Shown piece by piece: positions 55,265 through 63,535 of a stretch of DNA of 64,000 bases. Within the stretch, counting starts at the first letter, position 1, and each line of letters begins with the position of its first letter. Under the pieces are notes generated by a model. It was not told where the DNA came from. It did no database searches and saw only the letters and a list, made by a program, of their open reading frames with translations. The stretch comes from Aestuariivirga litoralis (GTDB lineage: Bacteria; Pseudomonadota; Alphaproteobacteria; Rhizobiales; Aestuariivirgaceae). The stretch is taken from contig NZ_QKVK01000006.1 of NCBI RefSeq assembly GCF_003234965.1, positions 62,001 to 126,000 on the forward strand. The letters run 5' to 3'. Made by a program: the position numbers and the translations under genes.

Positions 55265-56211
55265 GGACGGGCCGCGGCGGCGGCCTTTGCTGCGTCGGTC
55301 GCGGTCTTCTTCTCGCTCATCACCGTGCCCAGCAGGATCAGCACCGGCGAGGCGATGAAGATCGAGGAATAGGTGCCGATCAGCACGCCGAGGATCATGG
55401 TGAAGGTGAAGCCCCTCAGCACCTCGCCGCCGAAGATGTAGAGCGCGATCAGCGCCAGCATGGTGGTGACCGAGGTGAGGATGGTTCGCGGGAACACCGA
55501 GTTGATCGAGAAGTCGATCAGGTCGGCGAGGTTCATCGACTTGTACTTGCGCATGTATTCGCGGATGCGGTCGAACACCACGACGGTGTCGTTCAGCGAA
55601 TAGCCGACGATGGTCAGGATCGCCGCGATGATCTGCAGGTTGAACTCGATCCGGAGCAGGCAGAAGACGCCGATGGTGATCAGCACGTCGTGCAGCAGCG
55701 ACAGCACGGCACCCGCCGCGAACTGCCATTCGAAGCGGAACCACACGTAGAGCAGGATGCCGATGATGGCCGAGACGACCGCAATGATGCCCTGCTCGGC
55801 CAGCTCCGCCGAGACCTTGGGGCCCACCACCTCGACCGAGCGGAACTCGACGCCGGAGCCCAGCGCCTGCTTGACCTTGGCGATGGTGGTCTGCTGCGCC
55901 TCGTCGCCGCCCTCGACGGCGGGAAGCCGGATCAGCACGTCCCTGGGCGAGCCGAATTCCTGGATTTCGGCATTGCCGAAGCCCAGCGAGTTCACCTCCT
56001 CGCGCAGCTGCTCGATGTTGGCGGCCTGCGCCGTGCGGATGGTCATCACCGTGCCGCCCTTGAAGTCGACGCCGACATTGAGGCCGACGAAGACGAAGAG
56101 CAGCACGGAGGCGAGCGACAGGAGGCCCGACACGAAGAAGCCGAAGCGGCTGAGCCGCATGATCGGGAAGCGGGTGTCGTCCGGAATGAAGCGGATGGGC
56201 TTGAATTTCAT
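55261..56211 (-). CDS. secF: Protein translocase subunit SecF
   Basis: A 316-residue RND-type protein with six membrane helices. It works with SecD and YajC to drive protein export and membrane insertion using the proton gradient. Conserved segments are VGVDFKGGTVMTIR (periplasmic entry), YVWFRFEWQFAAGAV and the SLNDTVVVFDRIRE (D and R of the proton path). It starts 16 bases after secD. Confidence 0.97.
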   Translation of the reverse strand: MKFKPIRFIPDDTRFPIMRLSRFGFFVSGLLSLASVLLFVFVGLNVGVDFKGGTVMTIRTAQAANIEQLREEVNSLGFGNAEIQEFGSPRDVLIRLPAVEGGDEAQQTTIAKVKQALGSGVEFRSVEVVGPKVSAELAEQGIIAVVSAIIGILLYVWFRFEWQFAAGAVLSLLHDVLITIGVFCLLRIEFNLQIIAAILTIVGYSLNDTVVVFDRIREYMRKYKSMNLADLIDFSINSVFPRTILTSVTTMLALIALYIFGGEVLRGFTFTMILGVLIGTYSSIFIASPVLILLGTVMSEKKTATDAAKAAAAARP

Positions 56212-56227
56212 GAGATGACCTCCGCCC

Positions 56228-57832
56228 TCAGAGCGGAACCTCCTTGGGCTTGGCCCAGCCGACCCACAGGGACACGATGTAGCGCGTCACCGTATAGGCC
56301 GTGAACACGGTGGTGAGGATGCCGATCACGTGGGTGATGGCGAAGCCCTTGACCGGGCCGGAGCCGACGCCGAACAGCACCACCGCCGCGATGAGCGCGG
56401 TGAAGTTCGAATCGAAGATGGTGCCGAAGGCGGCCTTGAAGCCGGTCTCGATGGCGCTCATCGCCGAGCGGCCGTTGCGCCACTCCTCGCGCATGCGCTC
56501 GAAGATGATGACGTTGGAGTCCACCGCCATGCCCATGGTGAGCACGATGGCCGCGATGCCCGGCAGCGTCATGGTGAAGCCGAAGAAGCTCATCACCGCG
56601 ATCAGCATGACCAGGTTCACCAGCAGCGCGATGTTGGCGAAGAGGCCGAACAGGCCATAGGCGATGACCATGAAGATGACGACCAGCGCGAGGCCGATGA
56701 TCGAGGCGTTGAAGCCGGCCGAGATCGAGTCGGAGCCGAGGCTCGGGCCCACGGTGCGCTCCTCCACGATGGTGAGCTTGGCGGGCAGCGCGCCGGAGCG
56801 CAGCACGACGGCGAGGCTGTTGGTTTCTTCCACCGTGAAGTTGCCGGAGATCTGGCCGGAGCCGCCGAGGATCGGCTCGTTGATGCGCGGCGCGCTCATC
56901 ACCATGTCGTCGAGCACGATGGCGAAGGGCTTGCCGACATTGTCACGCGTCATCTTGCCGAAGCGCTCCGCACCCTTCTGGTTGAAGCGGAAGGAAACGA
57001 CGGGCTGGTTCGACTGGTCGAAGGCGCCGCGCGCATCGGTGAGGTCGGCGCCGTCCACCGTGGCGCGGCTCGAGGTCTGGATCCAGATGATGTTCTTGGG
57101 ATCATCCTTCATCGGCAGCGCCTTGCACTCGGGCGGCGGATTCTGGCCGGCGGCGGTGGGCTGGGCCTCGCAGACCAGCTGGAAGGTGAGCTTGGCGGTG
57201 CGGTCCAGCCGGCTCTTCACCTCCTGGGAATCCTGCACGCCGGGGAGCTGGACCACGATGCGGTCCTTGCCCTGCTGCTGGATGGTTGCTTCCACCACGC
57301 CGTCAGGGTTCACGCGCTTCTCGACGATCTTGATCGACTGGCTCACCGCCTGCTGGATCTTGTTGTCGATGCCCTGCTCGTTGAAGGTGAAGTTCACCTG
57401 CTGGCCATCGACGGACACGTTGAACAGCGATGTCGCCGCACCGGTGCCGAACAGGCCGCCGGCATCGACGGGCTGCGCCAGCTTGCGCAGGTCGGTCACC
57501 GCCCGGTCGACGTCCTCGGGCTTGGTGATGCGCACGCGCACGCCATCGGGGCCGCGGTTGATGCCGTTGTAGCCGATCTTGGCCTCACGCAGGCTGGAAC
57601 GGATGTCGCCCACCAGCTGCTCGGTCATGCGCTTCTTCAGGTCGTCGCGGTCGATCTCGAGCAGGATGTTGACGCCGCCCTGCAGGTCGAGGCCGAGCGT
57701 CATCGGCCGCAGGCCATAGGGCCGCAGCATGTCCTGGTACTTGGCGGGCAGCACGTTGGGCAGCGCCACCACGATGGACAGGAGCACCGCGAACAGGATG
57801 CCGAACTGCTTCCATTTGCTGAAATGCAGCAT
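56228..57832 (-). CDS. secD: Protein translocase subunit SecD
   Basis: A 534-residue RND-type protein. The N-terminal helix leads to a large periplasmic P1 domain (start GLDLQGGVNILLEI), and the C-terminal half has five more helices with MAVDSNVIIFERMREE, which includes the proton-path aspartate. It couples proton flow to release of translocated proteins from SecYEG. It lies six bases after yajC and 16 before secF. Confidence 0.97.
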   Translation of the reverse strand: MLHFSKWKQFGILFAVLLSIVVALPNVLPAKYQDMLRPYGLRPMTLGLDLQGGVNILLEIDRDDLKKRMTEQLVGDIRSSLREAKIGYNGINRGPDGVRVRITKPEDVDRAVTDLRKLAQPVDAGGLFGTGAATSLFNVSVDGQQVNFTFNEQGIDNKIQQAVSQSIKIVEKRVNPDGVVEATIQQQGKDRIVVQLPGVQDSQEVKSRLDRTAKLTFQLVCEAQPTAAGQNPPPECKALPMKDDPKNIIWIQTSSRATVDGADLTDARGAFDQSNQPVVSFRFNQKGAERFGKMTRDNVGKPFAIVLDDMVMSAPRINEPILGGSGQISGNFTVEETNSLAVVLRSGALPAKLTIVEERTVGPSLGSDSISAGFNASIIGLALVVIFMVIAYGLFGLFANIALLVNLVMLIAVMSFFGFTMTLPGIAAIVLTMGMAVDSNVIIFERMREEWRNGRSAMSAIETGFKAAFGTIFDSNFTALIAAVVLFGVGSGPVKGFAITHVIGILTTVFTAYTVTRYIVSLWVGWAKPKEVPL

Positions 57833-57838
57833 CGGCGC

Positions 57839-58180
57839 TTACTTGGCTTCGGACTTGACGGGCTCACCCTTGGCGCGGACGTCGGCGATGCCGGTGCGCA
57901 GCACGCGCACCTTGATGTTCTCGCCGATCTCCACCTGCAGCTCGTTGTCGTCCACGACCTTGACGACGCGGCCGATGAGGCCGCCGCTGGTCACGATCGT
58001 GTCGCCCTTGCCCACCTTCTTGAGCATCTCCTGATGCTCCTTCATCTTCCTCTGCTGCGGGCGGATGAGCAGGAAGTAGAACACGCCCATGATGAGCACG
58101 AGCGGCAGCACCATGCCGATGAAGTCGCCCGCACCGGCGGGAGCGCCGGCGGCCTGGGCAAAGGCCGGAGTGATGAACAA
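57839..58180 (-). CDS. yajC: Preprotein translocase subunit YajC
   Basis: A 113-residue small membrane protein with one helix (FIGMVLPLVLIMGVFYFLLI) followed by the conserved RPQQRKMKEHQEML and a cytosolic beta domain (GDTIVTSGGLIGRV). It joins SecDF in the holotranslocon. It is the first gene of the operon and is divergent from the DUF815 gene, with two palindromes in the gap. Confidence 0.96.
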   Translation of the reverse strand: MFITPAFAQAAGAPAGAGDFIGMVLPLVLIMGVFYFLLIRPQQRKMKEHQEMLKKVGKGDTIVTSGGLIGRVVKVVDDNELQVEIGENIKVRVLRTGIADVRAKGEPVKSEAK

Positions 58181-58220
58181 GGATGTTCTCCTGAACGAAG
58201 TTTGGGCGGAATATAGCGAT

Positions 58221-58249
58221 GGTTGCCTCTATTGCAACCAATCGATTGG
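58221..58249. promoter_or_regulatory. Paired palindromes in the yajC / DUF815 divergent gap
   Basis: GGTTGC-N7-GCAACC (58221-58239) directly abuts CCAATCGATTGG (58238-58249), a perfect 12-bp palindrome. Their position between two divergent starts suits an operator, but neither matches a regulator site I can name. Confidence 0.35.
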
Positions 58250-58290
58250 TGCTTCTTTACGGCCCCGCTGCCCTCGGCTAAGAGTGCAGA

Positions 58291-59151
58291 ATGGCACAGG
58301 AAATCGATAATTCACTGCTGTTGCGCATCGCCGACGCGCTGGACCGGCTGGCCCCCCCGCGGGCGGCGCAGCCCGACCTCGGGGCCGCTTCCGCCTTCGT
58401 CTGGCACGCCGCACCGCCCGGTCTGGAGCCGGTCCGCCGCGTCAACCGGGTCGATCTGTCGCTGCTGCGCGGCATCGACCTGACGCGCGACATCCTGATC
58501 GAGAACACCGAGCGCTTCGCCCGCGGGCTGCCCGCCAACAACGCGCTGCTCTGGGGGGCGCGCGGCATGGGCAAGTCGTCCCTCGTCAAGGCCGCCCACC
58601 ACGCCATCAACGAAGCCACCGGCGGCCGGCTGAAGCTGGTCGAGATCCACCGCGAAGACATCGAGAGCCTGCCGGTGCTGATGGGCCTCATCCGGCGCCA
58701 CCCGGATGACCGCTTCATCGTGTTCTGCGACGACCTCTCCTTCGATGCCGACGACACGTCCTACAAGTCGCTCAAGGCAGCGCTCGACGGCGGCATCGAG
58801 GGCCGGCCCGCCAACATGATCTTCTACGCAACCTCGAACCGCCGCCACCTGCTGCCGCGCGACATGATCGAGAACGAGCGCTCGACCGCCATCAACCCCT
58901 CCGAGGCGGTGCAGGAGAAGGTCTCCCTGTCCGACCGCTTCGGGTTGTGGCTCGGCTTCCACAATTGCTCTCAGGACGAGTTCCTGGCGATGATCGAGGG
59001 CTATGCGCGGCATTATGGGTTGAAGGCCGACGCCGAGACACTGCGCGCCGGCGCCATCGAATGGCAGGCCACCCGCGGCAGCCGCTCGGGCCGCGTGGCC
59101 TGGCAGTACATCCAGGACCTGGCGGGCAAGCTGGGGCAGCGGCTGGAGTAG
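58291..59151 (+). CDS. DUF815 family AAA-type ATP-binding protein
   Basis: A 286-residue P-loop protein. Walker A is GARGMGKSS (in LLWGARGMGKSSLVKA) and Walker B is FIVFCDDLSFD. The segment RHLLPRDM and a C-terminal lid are typical of DUF815. The cellular role of this widespread family is not established. Repeat copy E lies 43 bases after the stop. Confidence 0.92.
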   Translation: MAQEIDNSLLLRIADALDRLAPPRAAQPDLGAASAFVWHAAPPGLEPVRRVNRVDLSLLRGIDLTRDILIENTERFARGLPANNALLWGARGMGKSSLVKAAHHAINEATGGRLKLVEIHREDIESLPVLMGLIRRHPDDRFIVFCDDLSFDADDTSYKSLKAALDGGIEGRPANMIFYATSNRRHLLPRDMIENERSTAINPSEAVQEKVSLSDRFGLWLGFHNCSQDEFLAMIEGYARHYGLKADAETLRAGAIEWQATRGSRSGRVAWQYIQDLAGKLGQRLE

Positions 59152-59193
59152 GACAGAGAGACGCCCTCACTCCCTTGTATTCATCCTTGTATT

Positions 59194-59269
59194 CATCATG
59201 GCCGGGCTCGACCCGGCCATCCTCTTCTGGCGGTCGAAAAGGAAGCGCGGGTCAAGCCCGCGCATGATG
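59194..59269. repeat. Two-hairpin intergenic repeat, copy E
   Basis: Left module ATGGCCGGG-CTCGA-CCCGGCCAT is a perfect 9-bp stem; the right module is CGCGGGTCAAGCCCGCG, then CATGATG. It sits between convergent DUF815 and GST genes. The preceding short direct repeat TTGTATTCATC is present twice. Confidence 0.87.
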
Positions 59270-59302
59270 GATTGAGAGGAGTCAGTGACGGCTGCGGCGT
59301 CC

Positions 59303-59968
59303 CTAACCCGTCTCCTTCTCGATCCGGTTCCAGTCGGCGAGGTCCCTGGCGCGGGGCACGGCCATCACGGTGCGGCGGAAGGGGTCGCGTTCCTGCAACG
59401 CATCGAGCCATTCGTCGAGATGCGCCGTGGCGGGGCGTTCGATCGCCAGGCCCTTGTAGCGCCAGAACAGCGCGCCCATGACGATGTCGGCGAAGCTGAA
59501 GTCATGGCCCGCGAACCAGTCGTGCCGCGCGATCCACCGGTCGGCGAGTGTGGCCAGTTCTGCCGCGCGCGTGGTGGCGGCGGTGACGGCGGCATGGTCG
59601 CGGCTCTCAGGCAGCGTGCGCACGAGGTTCATCTGCAGCGTGCCGACGGCGGGCGAGAAATTCACCTGCGCCCATTCCATCCACTGCTCGGCCATCGCAA
59701 GGCCCTTCGGATCCGACGGGCGCAGCACCCCTGCCCGGTAGCGCGCGGCGAGCCAGCGCAGGATGGCATTGGACTCGAACATGGTGACGTCGCCATCGCG
59801 GATCACCGGCACGAGGCCCATCGGGTTCATGGCGAGGAAATCGGCATCCCTGTTGCCGCCGAAGCTGCCGCCCACGTTCTCACGCGTGTAGGCGATGTCC
59901 AGTTCCTCCAGCGCCCACAGCACCTTCTGCACATTGACGGAATTGCGCCGCCCCCACACCGTGATCAT
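59303..59968 (-). CDS. Glutathione S-transferase family protein
   Basis: A 221-residue GST. The thioredoxin-fold N-terminus begins ITVWGRRNSVNVQKVLWALEE, with S or N as the likely catalytic residue, and contains NPMGLVPVIRDGD and ESNAILRWLA for glutathione binding. The C-terminal helical domain includes FAGHDFSFADIVMG. The substrate is unknown. Start at ATG 59968; further upstream codons lack homology. Confidence 0.9.
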   Translation of the reverse strand: MITVWGRRNSVNVQKVLWALEELDIAYTRENVGGSFGGNRDADFLAMNPMGLVPVIRDGDVTMFESNAILRWLAARYRAGVLRPSDPKGLAMAEQWMEWAQVNFSPAVGTLQMNLVRTLPESRDHAAVTAATTRAAELATLADRWIARHDWFAGHDFSFADIVMGALFWRYKGLAIERPATAHLDEWLDALQERDPFRRTVMAVPRARDLADWNRIEKETG

Positions 59969-60013
59969 GGCCCTGCTCCCTGACGAGGCCGGGGAGCATG
60001 GCCGAACGGCGCA

Positions 60014-60047
60014 CAAAAACAAGAGGCCCGGAGTTGCCTCCGGGCCT
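60014..60047 (-). terminator. Terminator of the nlpD-like gene
   Basis: A perfect 10-bp stem (AGGCCCGGAG, 60024-60033, with 60038-60047) and a 4-base loop end on the minus strand in CTTGTTTTTG. Confidence 0.85.
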
Positions 60048-60070
60048 TGAGTTTCACACTTGGGACGAAA

Positions 60071-61492
60071 TCAGTTGGCGGACGCGGTGTTCTGCGAAAG
60101 GAACTTCATCGGGTCCAGCGCCACCGCGCCCTTGCGCACTTCGAAGTGCAGCTGCGGGCTCGACACCGAGCCGGTCTGGCCGGCCTTGGCGATGACGTCG
60201 CCGCGCTTCACCGTGTCGCCGCGCTTGACGAAGAGCTCGCTGGCATGGGCGTAGGCCGTCACATAGCCGTCCTCGTGGCGGATCAGCACGAGGTTGCCAT
60301 AGCCCTTCAGCTCGTTGCCCGAATAGGCGACCACGCCATCGGCTGCGGCGCGGATCGAGGTGCCTTCCGGCACGGCGATGTTAATGCCCTCGTTCTTCAG
60401 GCCATTGGCCTTGGGGCCGAAGCCCGAGATGATCTTGCCGCGCACCGGCCAGCGCATGCCGGGCGCCCCGGCAATCGGCGCGCCTTCGGCGACCTGCTGG
60501 CCACCGGCGGCAGCCTCAGGCGGCGTCGTGGCGGCGGCGGAGGAACCGGGGATCGGCTCGGGAACGGCGGCCGCGGTGGTCTTGGAGGCGGTGTCGCCGG
60601 CTGCTTCCTCGCCCGTGGCGGCGGGCATGGCGCCGGCCGCGGCCGTGGTGGTGGCCTTGGGTGCCGCGGGCTTGGGCGCGGCGGCGACCGCCGGGGCAGA
60701 CTCGCCGCCCGCCGGGATCCTCACCTTCTGGCCGAGCACCAGCTGGGCGTTGTGCGGCAGGCCGTTGGCATCGGCGATGGCATAGGGCGACATGCCGAAC
60801 TTGCGGCCGAGCGAGAACAGCGTGTCGCCGCTCGCAACCGTGTGCAGCTCACCCGTGCCGGAGTCGGCGACGGAGGGGCCCGTCTTGAACGGCTTGGCGG
60901 CAGCGCTCGTGGCCGGCGCGCCGGGCTTCGGCGCGATCGGCGTGTCCGACGGCTCGGAGAAGGTGGTGTTGTCGGGCGGCACGGCATTCTGCGAGGCGAC
61001 GCGGGGTGCAGCACCGCCGGGCAGCTTCAGCACCTGGCCGGTGTGCACCGAGTAAGGCGCCTTGATGCCGTTGACCGCGGCGAGTTCGGCGACCGAGAGG
61101 TTGTTGGCGCGGGCCACCGAGTAGAGCGTCATGCCCGGGCCCACCGTGACGGTGCCGCCGGTGGCGGGTGCGGTGGTGGCCACCTGCGGCTGCGGCGCCG
61201 GCTGGCGATACTGCGGCGCCTGGTAGGACTTGGAGTAGTCATAGGTCGGCGGCTGGGAGGAGGCGCCGGCGAGCGGCTTCGAGGCGACGCCGGTGTCGGA
61301 CATGCCGACGTTCGAGGCGTTCACGTTCTTCGGCACGCTGGCGGTGTAGACCGGATCGGCGTCGGAAGGGTTCGACGCAAAACGCTCCGTGTCTGCGGAG
61401 CAGGCGGTGAGCATGACAGCGGCGGCGGCGGAAACCAGAAACTGCGGCCTGGCGAGAGAAGACCAGGCGGTAAAGCAAAGTTTGGACGACAT
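60071..61492 (-). CDS. nlpD: NlpD-like lipoprotein: two LysM domains and a degenerate LytM (M23) domain
   Basis: A 473-residue lipoprotein. A signal peptide ends in the lipobox LTAC. Two LysM domains follow (TLYSVARANNLSVAELAAVN and DTLFSLGRKFGMSPYAIADA), then a low-complexity Ala/Pro linker and a C-terminal LytM domain. The zinc-binding residues of active M23 enzymes are not conserved: HxGxD reads N-E-G-I-N, and the HxH motif reads Q-L-H. As in E. coli NlpD, it should activate an amidase without cutting peptidoglycan itself; AmiC at 6112-7368 is the candidate target. It lies 111 bases downstream of folK. Confidence 0.88.
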   Translation of the reverse strand: MSSKLCFTAWSSLARPQFLVSAAAAVMLTACSADTERFASNPSDADPVYTASVPKNVNASNVGMSDTGVASKPLAGASSQPPTYDYSKSYQAPQYRQPAPQPQVATTAPATGGTVTVGPGMTLYSVARANNLSVAELAAVNGIKAPYSVHTGQVLKLPGGAAPRVASQNAVPPDNTTFSEPSDTPIAPKPGAPATSAAAKPFKTGPSVADSGTGELHTVASGDTLFSLGRKFGMSPYAIADANGLPHNAQLVLGQKVRIPAGGESAPAVAAAPKPAAPKATTTAAAGAMPAATGEEAAGDTASKTTAAAVPEPIPGSSAAATTPPEAAAGGQQVAEGAPIAGAPGMRWPVRGKIISGFGPKANGLKNEGINIAVPEGTSIRAAADGVVAYSGNELKGYGNLVLIRHEDGYVTAYAHASELFVKRGDTVKRGDVIAKAGQTGSVSSPQLHFEVRKGAVALDPMKFLSQNTASAN

Positions 61493-61603
61493 GCCCCGAA
61501 CTCCAGAACAAACTGACAGGGCAAAAATGGCTTGGTTAGGTTAAGGGAGCGTTATCGTTGACGATGTCCTGTTCATTTTGGAACAGAGCGGGAACACGCA
61601 CCC

Positions 61604-62089
61604 TCAGAGCAGCCTGCCCTCGCCCTCGTGGTCAAGCCGCGCCAGCATTTCCGCCGCGGTGAGTTCGGTGACCGGGTGGCGCCACTGCGGGGCAATCTCG
61701 GCAATGGGGGCGAGCACGAAGATGCGCTCGGCAATGCCCGGGTGCGGCAGCAGCGGCGGGGCGTCGCTGCGGATCAACCCGTGATAGTCGATGAGGTCGA
61801 GGTCCAGCGTTCGCGGGCCCCAGCGCAGCGTGCGCTCACGGCCCGCCTGGCGCTCGATCCCATGCAGCTGCGCCAGCAGCTCCTCGGGCGAGAGCGCCGT
61901 CCGCAGTTCCGCAACGGCATTCACGAAGTCCGGCTGGTCGGTGACGCCGAAGGGCGCGGTGACGAGGAGCTTCGAGGCTTTCACCAGGCTGATGCCACCA
62001 CGATCGAGATGACGCAGCGCCTCGGCCACCGCCTCACGCGGGGTTCCCCAGGGGCCGGCACTGTTGGAGCCAAGGGCAACGAGAATCAT
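61604..62089 (-). CDS. folK: 2-amino-4-hydroxy-6-hydroxymethyldihydropteridine pyrophosphokinase
   Basis: A 161-residue enzyme that transfers pyrophosphate from ATP to the pterin in folate biosynthesis. LVALGSNSAGPWG, the substrate segment TAPFGVTDQPDFVNAV and RWGPRTLDLDLIDYHG (Mg-binding Asp residues), then LPHPGIAERIFVLAP are the family signatures. The first codons begin immediately after the divergent gap with the NYN gene. Confidence 0.95.
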   Translation of the reverse strand: MILVALGSNSAGPWGTPREAVAEALRHLDRGGISLVKASKLLVTAPFGVTDQPDFVNAVAELRTALSPEELLAQLHGIERQAGRERTLRWGPRTLDLDLIDYHGLIRSDAPPLLPHPGIAERIFVLAPIAEIAPQWRHPVTELTAAEMLARLDHEGEGRLL

Positions 62090-62153
62090 TTTGCTTGAGC
62101 GTCTTCGGGTGGCTGTCTAAATCGATCCCATACACGTTTAGGAGTTTTCAGAC

Positions 62154-62750
62154 ATGCATTTTTATCAGGATGAACGCGTTGCGCTGTTCATCGACGGATC
62201 CAATCTCTACGCCACCGCCAAGACGCTGGGCTTCGACATCGACTACAAGCGGCTGCTCGGCTATTTCCGCAAGCGTGCGCGGCTGATCCGCGCCATCTAC
62301 TACACCGCGCTGCTCGACGATGCCGACTATTCGCCGATCAAGCCGCTGATCGACTGGCTCGACTACAATGGCTATCGCGTCGTCACCAAGCCCGCCAAGG
62401 AATTCACCGATGCCATGGGCCGCCGCAAGGTGAAGGGCAACATGGACATCGAGCTCGCAGTGGACGTGATGCAGCTGTGCGACCAGCTTGACCACATCGT
62501 GCTGTTCTCGGGCGATGGCGATTTCCGCTCGCTCGTCGCCGCGGTGCAGGCCAGGGGCCGCCGCGTGACGGTGGTCTCGACGCTCACCACGAGGCCGCCG
62601 ATGATTGCCGATGACCTGCGTCGCCAGACCGACCAGTTCATCGACTTGAGCGACCTCCGCGACGAAATCGGCCGCGATCCATCGGAGCGCCGCGAGCGCC
62701 CTGCCCCGCAAGCCCCGCGCGAGAGCTTCGAGGACTTTGCCGATATCTGA
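62154..62750 (+). CDS. NYN-domain (LabA/DUF88) protein, probable ribonuclease
   Basis: A 198-residue protein with a PIN-like NYN fold. Acidic active-site residues lie in VALFIDGSNLYATAK, KGNMDIELAVDVMQL and DHIVLFSGDGDFRSL, as in LabA-type proteins. The family is linked to RNA cleavage; the target here is unknown. AGGAGT ten bases before the ATG is a good ribosome site. It overlaps the uracil-DNA glycosylase gene by 14 bases. Confidence 0.9.
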   Translation: MHFYQDERVALFIDGSNLYATAKTLGFDIDYKRLLGYFRKRARLIRAIYYTALLDDADYSPIKPLIDWLDYNGYRVVTKPAKEFTDAMGRRKVKGNMDIELAVDVMQLCDQLDHIVLFSGDGDFRSLVAAVQARGRRVTVVSTLTTRPPMIADDLRRQTDQFIDLSDLRDEIGRDPSERRERPAPQAPRESFEDFADI

Positions 62751-63390
62751 CCCCAAGCCCCACGAGCCCGGCCGCGATTGCCCGCTGTGCCCGCGCCTCG
62801 TCCAGTACCGGCATGAGCAGCGCAAGCTGCATCCGGACTGGTTCAACGCGCCGGTGCCGACCTTCGGCAGCGACGATGCGCGCCTGCTGATCGCAGGCCT
62901 CGCCCCCGGTGTCGCCGGGGCCAACCGCACGGGGCGGCCCTTCACCGGCGACTTCGCGGGCGAACTGCTCTACGGCACGCTGATCCATTTCGGCTTCGCC
63001 AAGGGCGAGTTCAAGGCAGACCCGAAGGACGGCCTCACGCTCAAGGACACGATGATCGCCAACGCCGTGCGCTGCGTGCCGCCGCAGAACAAGCCGCTGC
63101 CCGTGGAGATCAGGACCTGCAACGGATTCCTCCGTGCACGGATCGATGCGCTGCCGAAACTCACGGCCATCGTGGCACTGGGCCGCATCGCACATGATGG
63201 CGTGCTGACGGCACTCGGCGCAAGGAAGTCGGCGCATCCCTTCAGCCACGGCGGCGAACACCAGCTTGGCGAGGTGCGCCTCTTCGACAGCTATCACTGC
63301 TCGCGCTACAACACCAACACCGGCGTGCTGACGCCCGAGATGTTCCGCGTGGTGTTCGGACGGGTGCGGGCGTATCTCGACTCGGTGTGA
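62737..63390 (+). CDS. Family 5 uracil-DNA glycosylase (UDGb-like)
   Basis: A 217-residue DNA repair enzyme. Four cysteines (CPLCPRL near residue 15, NAVRCVPP, RTCNGFL) match the iron-sulfur cluster ligands of families 4 and 5. Motif A is GLAPGVAGANRTGRPFTGD, and the late motif DSYHCSRYNTNTG fits the family 5 C-terminal loop (H-x-S). The enzyme removes uracil and other deaminated bases. It overlaps the NYN gene by 14 bases, implying co-translation. The stop is followed by repeat copy F. Confidence 0.92.
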   Translation: MPISDPKPHEPGRDCPLCPRLVQYRHEQRKLHPDWFNAPVPTFGSDDARLLIAGLAPGVAGANRTGRPFTGDFAGELLYGTLIHFGFAKGEFKADPKDGLTLKDTMIANAVRCVPPQNKPLPVEIRTCNGFLRARIDALPKLTAIVALGRIAHDGVLTALGARKSAHPFSHGGEHQLGEVRLFDSYHCSRYNTNTGVLTPEMFRVVFGRVRAYLDSV

Positions 63391-63424
63391 GAGCCCTCAT
63401 CCGGCACTCACTCCACAGGGATTT

Positions 63425-63502
63425 CATCATGCCCGGGCTCGTCCCGGGCATTTTTTTCGGTGGCCACCGGAGAGGATCGCCGGGACAAGCCCGGCGATGA
63501 TG
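63425..63502. repeat. Two-hairpin intergenic repeat, copy F
   Basis: Left module identical to that of copy A: ATGCCCGGG-CTCGT-CCCGGGCAT (63429-63451), followed by seven T bases. Right module GATCGCCGGGACAAGCCCGGCG then ATGATG, as in copies B and D. It lies between the convergent uracil-DNA glycosylase and peroxiredoxin-like genes. Confidence 0.88.
63429..63457 (+). terminator. Intrinsic terminator of the uracil-DNA glycosylase gene, from repeat copy F
   Basis: A perfect 9-bp stem, 5-base loop and T7 run, in the same arrangement as the gpmA terminator at 114-143. Confidence 0.75.
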
Positions 63503-63535
63503 ACTTGAGGAAGATGCCCAGAAGACCGCGCGGCC

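Noticed and set aside
61569-61586. CTGTTC-N6-GAACAG as a LexA box ahead of the nlpD-like gene
   Set aside because: Alphaproteobacterial LexA sites are direct repeats GTTC-N7-GTTC; the spacing and orientation differ and no SOS gene follows.
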